Below, piece by piece: positions 37,423 to 49,213 of a stretch of DNA of 64,000 nt. The stretch spans positions 372,001-436,000 of the forward strand of contig NZ_SOCN01000001.1 of assembly GCF_004365095.1 (NCBI RefSeq). The letters are read 5' to 3'. A program made the position numbers and the translations under genes. This DNA is from Mycoplasmopsis mustelae. Lineage in GTDB: Bacteria; Bacillota_I; Bacilli_A; Mycoplasmatales; Metamycoplasmataceae. Position 1 is the first letter of the stretch; the number at the start of each line of letters is the position of its first letter. A model generated the notes under the pieces. The model was not told the origin of the DNA, did not search any database, and saw nothing but the letters and a program-made list of their open reading frames with translations.

Positions 37423-38841
37423 TTATTTAAAGCCTCTTATTTCCCGAGATAATAAATCAATTGTCTCTTGAATAGATTTATCATAGTTTTCATTGTTAAA
37501 TTTTTTTAATGCATTTAAAATAGTTGTGTGATCTTTTTTGAATATTTTACCTATTTCTGTGGATGAAAGTGTTAGTAAACTATTTACTAAAATAATTGCA
37601 ATATGTCTAGCTATAACAATTTCTTTTTTTCTAGATGAACCATAAATTTCTTTTTCTGAGATTCTATAGTATTTAGAAACAGTTTTAATAATAGTATCAG
37701 GATTAATTTCAACTTGCTCTCTTACTACATCTTCAAAAATTTTCTTTACAACATCGTATACATAATTAGCATTTAAAATTTTACTTTTAGAAAAAGATAA
37801 TCTTTTAGCAGCTCCTAATAATGCTCTGATAGAAGAAAAATGATTTTTTATAATAAATTGTTTTGAATTTTCATCTAATAAACTAAAATCAAAATTTTCT
37901 TTATTTAAAACAAACTTTAATAAGTTATACATCTCGTTTTCATTTGGTTTTTTTATTTTTCCGATAAAACCATCTCGTATTCTTGTTGTAATTTTATTTT
38001 CAAATAAGTTTTCTAAATCATTTAAATCTAATTCAGAAGCAAAAACAGTTAATTTATCTGCTAACATTCTACCGTCAATAATTTGATAAATAAAAATTTT
38101 TGTTTGACTTTTTTTACCTTCACCAAATATTTGAAAATCATCAAATAAAACTAAATCTAAACTACATAAATAATTTATTATATTACTTATTTTAATTACA
38201 TTATTTTCTAATATTAAATTAGAAATTTCCCTACTAAAAGAGTGTGGAGATATATATAAACCTTTTTTACCTTTATTTTTAAATGAATTACCAATAGCAT
38301 TTAATAAATGTGTTTTTCCAATTCCTGAACTACCTGAAATATAAACGCGAAAAATATTGTTTTCTTTATTAATTAAAGATTCACAAAATTCAACTATATC
38401 TTTATTAAATCCATCTTTCATATAGTTTTCAAAAGTGTAATCAGGTTTATAATTATTTATTAAACGTTTTTTTTCATCTTTTGTTATATTTTTACTATTT
38501 ATTTTTTTTTCTTCTTCTTTTATTTCTTTTTGATATAAGTCTTTATTTTTTATAGTAAGTTTATATATAATTTTTTCACCTAAAATTTCTTTAATTGCTT
38601 TTTCTAAAGGTTCTTTTAATTCTTGGTGTTGTAATAAAGTAAGTGTACTTTCTTGTTCTAAAGGAAAATAAATAGTTGCAATATTATCTTTAAGATCAAT
38701 AATATTCATTTTTAAAAAAAATGTTCTTCAAATAATTTCATCAATGATTTCTAACCTTAAATAATCTTTTAATTGTTCGGTTAATGATGTTAATTTTACT
38801 TCTTCGTTATTGTCTTGGTTTTTTAAGTTATCATTTAACAT
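37423..38841 (-). CDS. dnaA: Chromosomal replication initiator DnaA
   Basis: 472 residues; the first 44 (MLNDNLKNQDNNEEVKLTSL...) appear only with a TGA Trp codon. Domain III AAA+ with Walker A SGSSGIGKTHLLNAIG and Walker B LVLFDDFQIFG, domain IV with the DNA-binding helix containing KKDHTTILNALKKF. A -10 box TATAAT ends seven bases before the ATG, so the mRNA is probably leaderless and could be autoregulated by the adjacent DnaA boxes. Confidence 0.96.
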
Positions 38842-38848
38842 AGTTAAT

Positions 38849-38854
38849 ATTATA
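38849..38854 (-). promoter_or_regulatory. -10 box of dnaA
   Basis: TATAAT on the minus strand, seven bases from the dnaA ATG. Confidence 0.5.
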
Positions 38855-39068
38855 AAGTAATAAAATTTATCTACTTTAAATTGTTATTAATAAAGAATAA
38901 GTAACAACTTAAAGTATTTACAATTCACAATTTTTTTATCTAAAAATAAGTTATTTTGATAGTTATTAACATATGTTTTTCTATTGTTAATAACTATTGA
39001 TATAAATCTTTAAAAATTTGTGAATAACTTATATTAATAGTAATCATAATATTTTAAAAATAAAAAAG
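38855..39068. other. Putative replication origin (oriC)
   Basis: The AT-rich spacer between the divergent dnaA and recD-like genes holds several DnaA-box-like 9-mers: TTATTAACA at 38963-38971 (+), its inverse at 38985-38993 (-), and TTATTCACA at 39019-39027 (-). The first two form an 11-base inverted repeat (38961-38971/38985-38995) around a T-rich loop. With dnaA-dnaN adjacent and gene direction switching here, this is the likeliest origin in the window. Confidence 0.65.
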
Positions 39069-39074
39069 TATAAT
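39069..39074 (+). promoter_or_regulatory. -10 box of recD-like gene
   Basis: TATAAT 11 bases before the ATG at 39086, leaving almost no leader. Confidence 0.45.
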
Positions 39075-39085
39075 TTATATTAATT

Positions 39086-41449
39086 ATGACTGATATTCAA
39101 TTAAAAAATTCAGATCAAAAAAGCATAGGAAAATTTACAAAAATTCTTGCTGGAGGTGAAAAACAAGGTTGAGCTTTGTTTGTTTTTGAATCAAGTAATA
39201 AAAAAGAACGCAAAATAATTTATGTAAGAAAAAATATTCCAGAATTATTTAAAAAATATGAAATTACTTATCTAGAATCTATTTCTAGAGATAATAGAAG
39301 ATCATTTTCTTTGACTTCTTATATTCCTGTAATTGAAATAGTAGATGTGGATATAGAAATAAAACAACATATTGCTAAAATACCTAAAATAGGAATTATT
39401 ACTGTTAAAAAAATATATGATCAAATTGGTCGGAAATTCTTTACGTTATTAGATGATGTAGAAAATAATATAAATTTATTAAAATCAATTTTAACTGAAA
39501 CTCAAATAAAAAGTGCGATTAATTATTATGATTTAAATAAAAAAACAATTAAAAAAATTACTGAAGCTTTTTTAAATGAATCAGAAAGTTATAAAAAAAA
39601 TATAGAATTTTTTTATGGTAATGATTTAATTAATTTATATACATTTTTAAAAACTAAATTTCAAAGTGATTTAATAGATTTTATAAAAAAATATAAAGAA
39701 ATAGATCCTTATCAGTTATATATAAAAGATGGATATAATTTTGATGATATCGATCGATTTGCTTTATTATTAGGTTATCATTTATTATCTATACAAAGAA
39801 TTAAAGCATTTATTTATAATGCTTTAACAGATTTAGAAGATCAAAATTCAACTTTTATTTTTGAAAAAGATATTATAGATTTAGTTTTAAAAAAAATGAC
39901 TTTATTGAAAGAACCTGAAAATAAAGATTTAATTAAAAAAGTATTAGAAAAATTAATTGATGAAAATTTTTTAATTAAAGATCATTTTATGTATTGTCGT
40001 CTTGAAATAAAACAAAAAGAAGAGTTTATTGTAAAAAAACTTAATGAATTAAAAATGAATTCTATTAAAGAATTGAAACCAGAAAAAGATGATGTTTTGA
40101 ATTATTTATCAGACGAACAAAAAGAAGGATATTTTGCTTTTTTAAATAATAATATTTCTATAATTTCCGGTAATCCTGGAACAGGAAAAAGTAGTTTAAT
40201 AAAACATTTTTATACTACCTTAAGACAAAATAAATATAAAATAGAACAAGATTTTTTTATTTTAGCACCAACAGGTCGCGCGGCTTCAAATCTGTCTACA
40301 AAGGGTCATTTTACTACACGAACTATACATAGTTTTTTAGGTATAAAAGATGATAAAGAAAAATTACAAGCAAATGAAGAAGTTGAAAACGCAAAGATAT
40401 TAATTATTGATGAATTTAGTATGGTTAATATAAATTTATTTTATAAATTGTTAATTAGTTGTAAAAATTTGGAAAAATTAGTTTTATTAGGGGATAAAGA
40501 TCAATTACCAGCGATTGGACCCGGTTATATTTTGAATGATTTGATTAATAGCAATCAATTTAAAATAACTATATTAAAGAAATTTTATCGTAGTGATTCA
40601 GAAGAAATTAAGGAATATTTTGATTGTATAAATTACATTGGTAATTATAAAAATGTAAAATATAAACAAGAAATTATTAATTATTTATCTAAATTAAAAA
40701 TTTTTAATTTAAAAGATTTAGAAAATAATTTTAATTATAAAGATTTACTTTATTATGAAAACGATTGAAATAATTGAATTGGTCTTTCTAAAAAGCAAAA
40801 ACATGTAAATTTAGTAATCTATCGTAATTTTGAAAAAGATATAATTTCATTATTTAAAATTATGTTAAAAAAATATGGTATAAATGATTCGATTATTTTA
40901 TGTCCTATGTATCGTGGTTTATATGGAATAAATAAAATAAATTTATTAATACAAAGTGTTTATAATCCTAGAGGTGAAATAGTATATACTAATAATTTTG
41001 TTGAATATAAATTAAATTATCGTGTTGGTGACAAGGTTATTCAATTAGTAAATAGATATGATAATAATATTTCAAATGGAGATATTGGCTATATACAAGG
41101 AAGTAAAGTAGTTGCAGGAAAAACAATTATAGATGTCTTGTTCAAACAAGCAAATAAAGAAATTTTGGTTTCATATACTAAAGAAGACTTTGTTAACGAA
41201 ATTAATTTAGCTTATGCAATTACGGTACATAAATTTCAAGGAAGTGAAACTAAAGCTGTTATTTTTGTAATAAATCATAATTATAAACACATGTTAAGTC
41301 GTAAATTAGTTTATACAGCAGTTTCAAGAGCAATTTCTGAATTATGAATTTTTTCACCTGTAAGAGATTTATATTCTAAAATTTTAATTCCACAATTTAG
41401 AGAAAAAAAAGAAATACATACAAATATGCAAAAATTATTAAAAGGATAA
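39086..41449 (+). CDS. RecD-like 5'-3' DNA helicase (RecD2/TraA family)
   Basis: 787 residues with TGA Trp codons. An N-terminal part with a helix-hairpin-helix-like stretch (IPKIGIITVKKIYDQIGRK), then superfamily 1B motifs: I GNPGTGKSSL, Ia FILAPTGRAA, II LIIDEFSMV, III LLGDKDQLPAIGPG, and the C-terminal TVHKFQGSE with YTAVSRA. RecB and RecC are not visible, so this is the stand-alone RecD2 type. One base separates it from pth. Confidence 0.88.
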
Positions 41450-41450
41450 A

Positions 41451-42011
41451 ATGAAGTTGATAGTTGGTTTAGGAAATCCTGGTATAGAATATAAATATAC
41501 GAGACATAATGTTGGATTTTTAGTTATTGATGAAATTTGTAGAAAATTAAATATTACTTTAAATAAAAATAAATTTAAGGGAGAATTTGCAAAGATAGAT
41601 GATATTATTATTGCAAAACCTTTAACTTTTATGAATTTATCAGGTCAGTTTATTTCTCAACTCTGTGCTTTTTTTAAAATTAAACCAGATGATGTGATGG
41701 TAATACATGATGAAAAAGATTATGAATTAGGTAAAGCAACCATAAAAATAGGTGGTTCTGGTGGAAGTCATAATGGAGTTAAAAATATAGTTGAATTGTT
41801 AAATAGTGAAAGTTTTAAAAGATTACGTATTGGTATAAAAGTGCCGTTTCAAGGTGAATTGAAAGATTTTGTTTTAGGAAAATTTAGTTTAATTGAAATA
41901 GAAATTTTAAGACCTATAATTAATGTTTCCGCTGATGCTGCAATTTCTTATGGTTTTAATGATATAAATACAGTGATGAATAAATTTAATAAAAAAAATA
42001 ATGGAATATAA
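41451..42011 (+). CDS. pth: Peptidyl-tRNA hydrolase
   Basis: 186 residues. LIVGLGNPGIEYKYTRHNVGF contains the catalytic His, KPLTFMNLSGQ the conserved Asn, and VIHDEKDYELGKATIKIGGS the Asp. It recycles peptidyl-tRNAs. It ends 11 bases inside tilS, the usual pth-tilS-ftsH order of Firmicutes and mollicutes. Confidence 0.96.
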   Translation: MKLIVGLGNPGIEYKYTRHNVGFLVIDEICRKLNITLNKNKFKGEFAKIDDIIIAKPLTFMNLSGQFISQLCAFFKIKPDDVMVIHDEKDYELGKATIKIGGSGGSHNGVKNIVELLNSESFKRLRIGIKVPFQGELKDFVLGKFSLIEIEILRPIINVSADAAISYGFNDINTVMNKFNKKNNGI

Positions 42012-42873
42012 AAAATATTTAATCGCAGTTAGTGGTGGTGCTGATAGTATGTTTTTATTAAATAAATATAAAAATAAAAACATCATAGTTGCGCACGTGA
42101 ATTATAATCAACGTGAAGATTCAATTAAAGATGAAAAAACGGTAACTAATTTTTGTAAAAAATATAATTTAACATTAGAAAAATTAATTTTAAAAAAAGA
42201 AGACTATAGTAAAGGAAATTTTCAAAATTGAGCGAGAGAAATAAGGTATCAATTTTTTAAAAAAATTTATGATAAGTATAATTGTAATGTTTTATTAGTG
42301 GCACATAATTTAGATGATTATTTGGAAACAGCCCAATTACAAAATTCAAATAATCGTATAAATTCACATTTAGGGATGCAAAAAAAAATATTTTTATATG
42401 GAATGAATATTTATCGACCCTTACTTTTTAGATATTTTAAAGATACCATACTAAAAAAATGTATTCGATATAAAATACCATATTATATTGATTCAAGTAA
42501 TAATACTGGTAAATATGCAAGAAATATAATTAGAAAACAAAATAAAGAACTTACAAAATTAAGAAAACTATGAATTTTATATAATATATATTTAAAAAAT
42601 AAGAAAATAAAAGAAATTGATAATAAAGCAAATATAGAGTATAAAATATGAAGAGAAGCAAACTTTAAACAAGAAATTTTTGAATATTTTAAATTTAAAG
42701 ATCAAGTTATTTTTAAATTAATTCACTATAATTTTACTAACATTGAATTATCAAAAAATAAAATTAACGCTTTAAAACAGTTTATTTTATCTAAAAACAG
42801 AACAAGCAAATTTAAATTAGATGAAAAAAACTATTTAAGTAAGAAAAAGGGACAAATATTTATAGTTCAATAA
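42001..42873 (+). CDS. tilS: tRNA(Ile)-lysidine synthase
   Basis: 290 residues. PP-loop LIAVSGGADSMFLLN, VAHVNYNQREDS and LLVAHNLDDYLETAQLQ. The C-terminus is short (no large TilS-C domain), as in other mycoplasmas. It makes lysidine at C34 of tRNA-Ile(CAU), which is required to read AUA. Confidence 0.92.
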
Positions 42874-42886
42874 ATTAAAAAAACAT

Positions 42887-42892
42887 TATAAT
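42887..42892 (+). promoter_or_regulatory. -10 box of ftsH
   Basis: TATAAT, 20 bases before the ftsH ATG, followed by AAGGAG. Confidence 0.5.
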
Positions 42893-42912
42893 ATTAAAAT
42901 ATAAGGAGAAAA

Positions 42913-44943
42913 ATGACTAAAAAAAGAAATATATGATTAATAGTCATAGCACTTGTGTTAGTTGGTCTTGCTTTATACTTTATTTTAAACAATTTTTTAA
43001 ATAGAAGTAATGAGGTTCAAATTTCATTAACAAGATTAAGTCAATTAGCTTATGATGCAGCGAAAGATAAAACTGATGCTAATTATTTTGAAACTTTTAG
43101 AGTAGATCCTTTTTCAAATACAATTACTGCAACAGTTCATTCTACAAAATTAGATAATGGATCATATATTAGGACAAATTATATAACCTATGGAAGTTTT
43201 GAAGTATTTAAAACTATATTGAGTCAAAATCCAAAATTTAGTTCTTCTACTACTACATTAAATGATATGTTTGTCTCAAATACTAATATTGATGCAGTTA
43301 ATGATACACTTAAAGGTGGAATAATAGGAATTGCTGCACCAAAACAAAATATATGATTATCAATATTTATTTCACTAATTCCTACATTGTTATTGATAGC
43401 TATCATCTACTTTATTTATAGAGCACAAATGAAGATGATGTCAGGTCAAGGTACAGGTTTTGGTGATAAGAGTCCGGCACAAATTATTAAATCAGATAAA
43501 AAATTTTCTGATATAGCAGGAAACAGGGAACCAATTGAAGAAATTTCAGAAATAGTTGATTATCTTAAAAATCCTAAAAAATATCAAGATTCTGGGGCAA
43601 GAATGCCACACGGAATTTTATTAGGTGGTCCTCCGGGAACTGGTAAAACATTATTAGCAAAGGCGACCGCAGGAGAAGCAAATGTTCCGTTTTTCTTTGT
43701 TTCAGCATCTAACTTTGTTGAGTTATTTGTTGGAATGGGTGCAAAAAGAGTAAGACAAGTTATTGCTGAAGCTAGAAAAAATTCACCAGCAATTATTTTT
43801 ATAGATGAATTAGATGCAATTGGTAGAACTAGAGGTTCGGGTATCGGTGGAGGACACGACGAAAGAGAACAAACATTAAACCAATTGTTAGTTGAAATGG
43901 ATGGTATTAAAGAAAATTCTGGATTATTATTTATTGCCGCAACTAATAGAACGGATGTTTTAGATCCTGCTTTAACTAGACCGGGACGTTTTGATCGCAT
44001 AATTACTGTAGGTTTACCAGATGTTTCAGAAAGAGAACAAATTCTTAAATTACATGCAAAAGGTAAAAGATTTTCATCAGATATAGAATTTAAAAATATT
44101 GCAAGACGCACCCCAGGTTTTTCTGGTGCGCAACTTGAAAATGTAATAAATGAATCTGTATTATTATCAATTAGAGAAAGATCAGAATTAATTACATTAC
44201 CAATTATTGATGAAGCTATAGATCGTGTAATGGCAGGACCAGCTAAGAAATCAAGAACAATTACTAAAGAAGAATTAACTGCAGTAGCATACCATGAAGC
44301 AGGACATGCTGTTGTAGGAATTAGAATCCCAGGTGGAAATAAAGTACAAAAAATTACTATAATTCCACGTGGTCAAGCGGGTGGCTATAATTTAATGATG
44401 CCTGAAAATGAAAAATATAACTATACAAAAGAAGAATTGTTAGCAACCATTGCAAGTTTTATGGGTGGTCGTGCAGCTGAAGAATTTATATATGGAAAAG
44501 ATAATGTTTCAACAGGTGCTTCAGATGATATAGAAAAAGCAACAAATATTGCTAGAAGAATGGTTACAGAATTTGGGATGAGTGATTTAGGGCCGATTAA
44601 ATATCACGAAGAAGGTGGTAGTCCATTTTTAGGTAAAACATTAGCTACAAATTCTACTTTATCAAATCAAGTGAGTCATGAAATAGATTTAGAAATAAGA
44701 AAAATTATTTTAGAAGCACAAAGAAGAGCTGCTGAAACAATACGAGAAAATACAAAATTGTTAGAATTAATTAAAACATTATTATTAGAAAAAGAAACAA
44801 TTATTGCTGAAGAAATAGCATATATAGCAAAACATTTGGAATTACCACCAAAAAACGATGTAGAACAAAAAGAAGTATCAAAACCACAAAATTTAGATGA
44901 TTTAATTAATTTAACAAATGAAGAGGAAAATAGTAACAATTAA
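42913..44943 (+). CDS. ftsH: Membrane-bound ATP-dependent zinc metalloprotease FtsH
   Basis: 676 residues. Two TM helices (about 8-28 and 150-172) flank an extracytoplasmic domain; then AAA+ Walker [17 protein letters not shown], Walker B IIFIDELDAIG, the second region of homology ATNRTDVLDPALTRPGRFD, and the zinc site VAYHEAGHAVVG with the third ligand near SDDIEKATNIARRM. It degrades membrane and some soluble proteins. Two TGA Trp codons in the N-terminal part. Confidence 0.97.
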
Positions 44944-45056
44944 GGTTTTTAATAAAATTTAAACTTAGAAGTGATACTATGATAACATAGAAGTGGCTTG
45001 AGTTATGCAAGAATTTTAATTGAGTAAAGATGAAATATAAATATCAATAAATTAAT

Positions 45057-45090
45057 AAAAAAAATGAATCATTAATCTGATTCTTTTTTT
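45057..45090. terminator. Bidirectional terminator between ftsH and ecfT
   Basis: Stem GAATCA/TGATTC with A8 on one side and T7 on the other, between two converging genes. Confidence 0.7.
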
Positions 45091-46126
45091 ATCCAACAAC
45101 TCGCAATTTAACAAAAGAGATTGGTAATTTATATAAACCAATATTGTTAATAATAGGATTTGATGAAGAAAAATCCGTATTTTTTAAGATAATATAATTG
45201 AAAATTAATAAAATTGCAATAACAATATAAATTAATAAAACTATAATATCTTTCCAGGTTGGTTTAATTTGTCTATATTTAGTTCGTTTTTCATAAGGAT
45301 CATAACCACGAGTTTCCATTGAGTTAGCTAAATCCTCTGCTTTTTGAAATGATGATACAAATAAAGGAATAATTAAAGTAGTAAAAGCAACTATTTTTTC
45401 TTTTAAATTGCCGTTTTTAAAATCAACACCACGTGAGGATTGTGATTTTATAATTCTTTGTGATTCATCAACTAAAGTTGGAATAAAACGCAACGCAATA
45501 GAAATAATTGTTGCAATAATATGTGTGGGAATAAATAGTAGTTTAAGTGGTCACATTAAATCTTCAAATGCTTTATTTAATAATATAGGACGCGTAGTAT
45601 TGGTTAATAATGAAGTTGTTAATACCATTATGTAAATTCTTAAAAATAAAGCTAATGTACGAGTGATTGAATTTAATGAAATTCCGTAGCTTAAAACCGC
45701 GTTTTCTCCATATAATTTTTTTAAATGTTTTCAATCAAAGTTTGTACCATCATAAAATTGTTCCCATTTAATTGGGATATTATGAACATCGACTAATGGT
45801 TTTTTTGTGTAATAAAAACTTCAAAATAAATCATTGTGATAGTGGTCTTTATATACTACATCTGAATTAATGATATATAAATTAACTAATAAAATTACAA
45901 AAGAAATAAAAATAGGTAATTTAATTAGTTTAAATATTGGTCTAATTTTTTTTGTTGAAATTAAATAAATAATAATCAAGGGAATCAAAATAATAAATAA
46001 GTCAATAAAAGAACTAGCAATAAAAACTAAAACAATATTTAAAATAGTTAAAAATACCTTAATTCTAGCATCAAAATTATATAAAAATCCTTTTCCAGGA
46101 ATATAACGGCCAAAAATACTTTTCAT
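45089..46126 (-). CDS. ecfT: ECF transporter transmembrane subunit EcfT
   Basis: 345 residues. Hydrophobic N-terminal half, then the two coupling-helix motifs SQSSRGVDF and NSMETRGYDPYEKR (x-R-G) that contact the two ATPases. It forms the energy-coupling module with EcfA1 and EcfA2 for vitamin or metal uptake; the substrate-binding S subunits are not in the window. The loop region after NDLF is longer than in many EcfT proteins. Confidence 0.92.
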
Positions 46127-47037
46127 TATTTTCCTTTCTGCAAATTATTTATATAATCGGATAATTCTTGTAGTGATCTTACTTCAGGAACATTTAAACC
46201 TTTTTGACGCAATTTATAAACAAATTCTAATAATTTTGGTGGTTGTAGATTATTTTCTCATAAAAGCTCAATGTTATTTAAAACATCATAGGGTTTTCCA
46301 GATTGTACTAACTTTCCGTCTTTTAATATAATTACTCTAGAGGCATGCTCCAAAACGTGATCTAAATCGTGTGTAACATTTATAATAGTTTTTCCTGCTT
46401 TGTTTAAGTTTGAAAGAATATCTAAAATTTCTACCACACCAACAGGATCTAGACCAGCAGTAGGTTCATCAAAAACCATAAAATCTGGTTGCATTGCTAA
46501 AATACCTGCGACAGCAACGCGTCGTTTTTGACCACCCGAAAGTTCAAATGGACTTCGTTCTAAATATTCTTCGCTTAAACCTACCATTTTTAAACATTCT
46601 TTTGCTCGTTGATATGCTTCTTGTTTTGGAACGTCATAAGCGATTGGACCAAATGCAATATCGTCTTTAATGGTGTTTTTAAATAATTGATATTCAGCGA
46701 ACTGAAAAACTATTCCTATTTTTTTACGAATTTCTTTTGTATTTTTTAATTTCCGTCTTTTTTCTGCATTATTAATTAGATCAAATTGAGTAGAAATATT
46801 TTGTTTAGTTTTTTTATTATATATATCTGCTGAAAAATGTCATTCAATGCTACCTGTGGTTGGTTTTAATAATCCATTTAAATGTTCAATTAGAGTTGTT
46901 TTACCAGAACCTGTAGAACCAATAATACCTAAATATTCACCTTGTTTTATTTCTAAATTTATATTAGTTAATGCAGTAAATTCTCAAGGAGTTTTTTTAC
47001 TAAAAGTATGTGAAATATGATTTGTTTTTATTTGCAT
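46126..47037 (-). CDS. ecfA2: ECF transporter ATPase EcfA2
   Basis: 303 residues. Walker [18 protein letters not shown]-loop [14 protein letters not shown], signature [15 protein letters not shown], Walker [13 protein letters not shown]. An insertion of about 40 residues ([20 protein letters not shown]...) lies between Walker A and the Q-loop. Its stop overlaps the EcfT start and its start overlaps the EcfA1 end. Confidence 0.93.
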
Positions 47038-47828
47038 ATTTGATTTATTAATTCCTCTTCGTTATAGGTTGGATTAATACCATTGATCATTGAACTTAAT
47101 TTATATATGAAAGGTGAATCTATTTTTGCTAATTCAAGTATTTCTTTATTTCTTAAAATTTTATTTGGTGAATCAAAAGCAATTAATTCACCATCAGCAA
47201 ATACTAAGCATTTATCAGCTAAAATTGCTTCATCCATATTATGTGTTATAGAAATGAGAGTTTTATTACGTTGATCACGGATTTCTTTGATAAGATTTAA
47301 AACATCATAACGTCCTTTAGGATCTAACATCGATGTTACCTCGTCAAAAATCATTACATCTGGATTTAAAGCTAATACGGAAGCGATTGCAACTCGCTGT
47401 TTTTGACCACCCGATAAACTTTCAGGTTCTCTTTCAAGATAGTTTTGCATACCGACCTTGGTAGCGCATCTTAAAATAATTTCTTTCATTTCTTTTGGAT
47501 TCACTCTACGATTTTCTAAACCAAAAGCAATGTCATCCTCGATCGATGAACCAATAAATTGATTATCTGGATTTTGAAAAATAATTCCAATTTTTTTGCG
47601 TACTTGAAATAAAGTGGTACGATGATATTCAATTCCATCGATATGAACCGAACCTTCTTGTGGTTTAAGTAAACCTACTAAAATTTTAGATAGTGTACTT
47701 TTTCCGCTTCCATTATGACCTAAAATAGCAATATATTCACCTTTTTCTATCTTAAAACTTACATTCTTTAATGCAGGCTTTAAGATACCAGGTTTATAAC
47801 TAAAAACTATATCTCTTACTTCTATCAT
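47028..47828 (-). CDS. ecfA1: ECF transporter ATPase EcfA1
   Basis: 266 residues. Walker [18 protein letters not shown]-loop [15 protein letters not shown], signature [15 protein letters not shown], Walker [14 protein letters not shown]. First gene of the ecfA1-ecfA2-ecfT operon; overlaps EcfA2 by 10 bp. Confidence 0.94.
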   Translation of the reverse strand: MIEVRDIVFSYKPGILKPALKNVSFKIEKGEYIAILGHNGSGKSTLSKILVGLLKPQEGSVHIDGIEYHRTTLFQVRKKIGIIFQNPDNQFIGSSIEDDIAFGLENRRVNPKEMKEIILRCATKVGMQNYLEREPESLSGGQKQRVAIASVLALNPDVMIFDEVTSMLDPKGRYDVLNLIKEIRDQRNKTLISITHNMDEAILADKCLVFADGELIAFDSPNKILRNKEILELAKIDSPFIYKLSSMINGINPTYNEEELINQICK

Positions 47829-47933
47829 AATAATAATTCTATTAGAAAAGTTATTTTATTTAAATATCTTTATTATTTTTTTAATATTATTAATTGTTTT
47901 TATAATGTTTTACTTAACTTTTTGTTTTCTTTT

Positions 47934-48330
47934 CTAAGAAAATGATAGGAGATTTATGAATCAAAATAATGAATATTCTGAAAAAATAACTTTTCCAATT
48001 ATTTTACCATTTTCAATTTCTAAATTAGTGGTAATTATTCTAAATCTGGTTTTTTTTACTATTTTATTTTTAGAAAAATGGTATGTATCATCTAAATCAA
48101 TATACAAAATATCTTTGTCTTTTTCATTTATGTAAATTAATAAACATATTTCGTATTTATCTTTTTACGAATTTTGGAGTGTACATAATACATTTGTTTT
48201 TTTCTAATGAATTTTTGTATTTTAAGTCTTTATTTTCTATTTTTTTGTCTAAGAAATTCTAACATTCTTCATTGCTATAAATTGAATTATTTTGTTCTTT
48301 AATAGCATTATTAATGTACGAGTTTAGCAT
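47934..48330 (-). pseudogene. Decayed gene next to the DUF3800 island
   Basis: ATG at 48328-48330 starts MLNSYINNAIKEQNNSIYSN, interrupted by TAG, then FLDKKIENKDLKYKN... in the same frame to PKFVKR and a stop. A frameshift then leads to EICLLIYINEKDKDILYIDL and TTNLEIENGKIIGKVIFSEY, ending at 47934. One in-frame stop and one frameshift inactivate an about 130-residue protein. No family recognised. It follows the ncRNA terminator at 48350-48372 by about 15 bases. Confidence 0.6.
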
Positions 48331-48343
48331 AACATAATTATAT

Positions 48344-48461
48344 AAAAAAATGCTCTCTATAAAAGAAAGCATCCACAGTGCCTCGCGAATTCAGAAAATC
48401 GCTTAATCAAGTAAAGATGAGTTCGCACCAGTGATTTAGAGCAGATAATGAAATCTGCTAC
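48344..48461 (-). ncRNA. Candidate structured RNA downstream of DUF3800 gene
   Basis: An about 118-nt minus-strand unit. A TACAAT -10 box (48468-48473) precedes a 7-bp hairpin AGCAGAT/ATCTGCT with loop TTCATT; a long-range stem pairs GTGC with GCAC and GCGAA with TTCGC around a 30-base internal region; a terminator ATGCTTTC/GAGAGCAT with seven Ts closes it. No coding frame fits. Conserved RNA motifs near DUF3800 genes were reported in comparative-genomics work on bacterial structured RNAs; whether this belongs to them needs a covariance search. Confidence 0.55.
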
Positions 48462-48480
48462 ATAAATATTGTATCATAGA

Positions 48481-49176
48481 TTAAGGATGAGAAAAGAAAA
48501 ATAAATTTTTTATTTTAGGTATATTATTAATATTTTTACTTTTAAAATATCTAAAATAATAATTTGCTAATATATCTGCTAATCTTATAAATTCATATTG
48601 TTTCGAATCGCAATATATTATATTTACATTTCCTTTTTTTGTAAACAAAGGTTGAATGTATCAATCATATTCTAATTTAAAAGTTCCGTAAAATAACTCG
48701 TTTGAAATACTTTCCTTTAAATCATAAATTCCATTTGTTGATTTATTTTGATTATCTATAAAAAAATGTAAATTAACCGTATCATTCTTAGATAAACGAC
48801 CACTTGAAATTTCTCTTTCTAAATATTTTTTGCATGCAAATTTATATATAAAATCTAAATATCTCCTTCTTGATTTTTTATCATTTTTAATTTTTTCACT
48901 TATCTTATCTATCGATATTAGAATACATATTTTATCAATATCATCTAATAAATTAATAATTTGCTTTTTTTTATCGTTTAATATACGATAACCTTTTAAC
49001 TCATCTTTATCGTTAATATTAAGTTCTTTTTTTAATTGTTTTTCAAGTTTTTTAAATTTACTTTTAATTATTTTTGACTGATTTTTTGACTTAATAACTA
49101 GTATAGAAAAAATAAAAAAAGTATTTTTTGTATCTAAAACACCTGATTCATCGCTATAAAATGTATAAGTTTTCAT
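48481..49176 (-). CDS. DUF3800-domain protein
   Basis: 231 residues. Starts MKTYTFYSDESGVLDTKNTF, with the DUF3800 motif (F.DESG followed by a hydrophobic strand FFIFSILVIK). Conserved acidic positions continue at ILISIDKIS and HFFIDNQNK, and the C-terminus has the typical IRLADILANYYFRYF. A longer in-frame start at 49245 is rejected because the -10 box (49187-49192) lies downstream of it. DUF3800 proteins have an RNase H-like predicted fold of unknown role and are often mobile. Flanked on both sides by structured RNAs. Confidence 0.82.
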
Positions 49177-49186
49177 GTTATAATAT

Positions 49187-49192
49187 ATTATA
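49187..49192 (-). promoter_or_regulatory. -10 box of DUF3800 gene
   Basis: TATAAT ten bases upstream of the ATG at 49176; lies between the ncRNA terminator and the gene, so the gene has its own promoter. Confidence 0.5.
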
Positions 49193-49213
49193 AAACTAAT
49201 TAAGTCTTTTAAT

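Noticed and set aside
47956-48135. 59-codon plus-strand frame with a GGAGA site
   Set aside because: It lies antisense to a decayed minus-strand gene with better coding character, and ends abruptly; probably a shadow.
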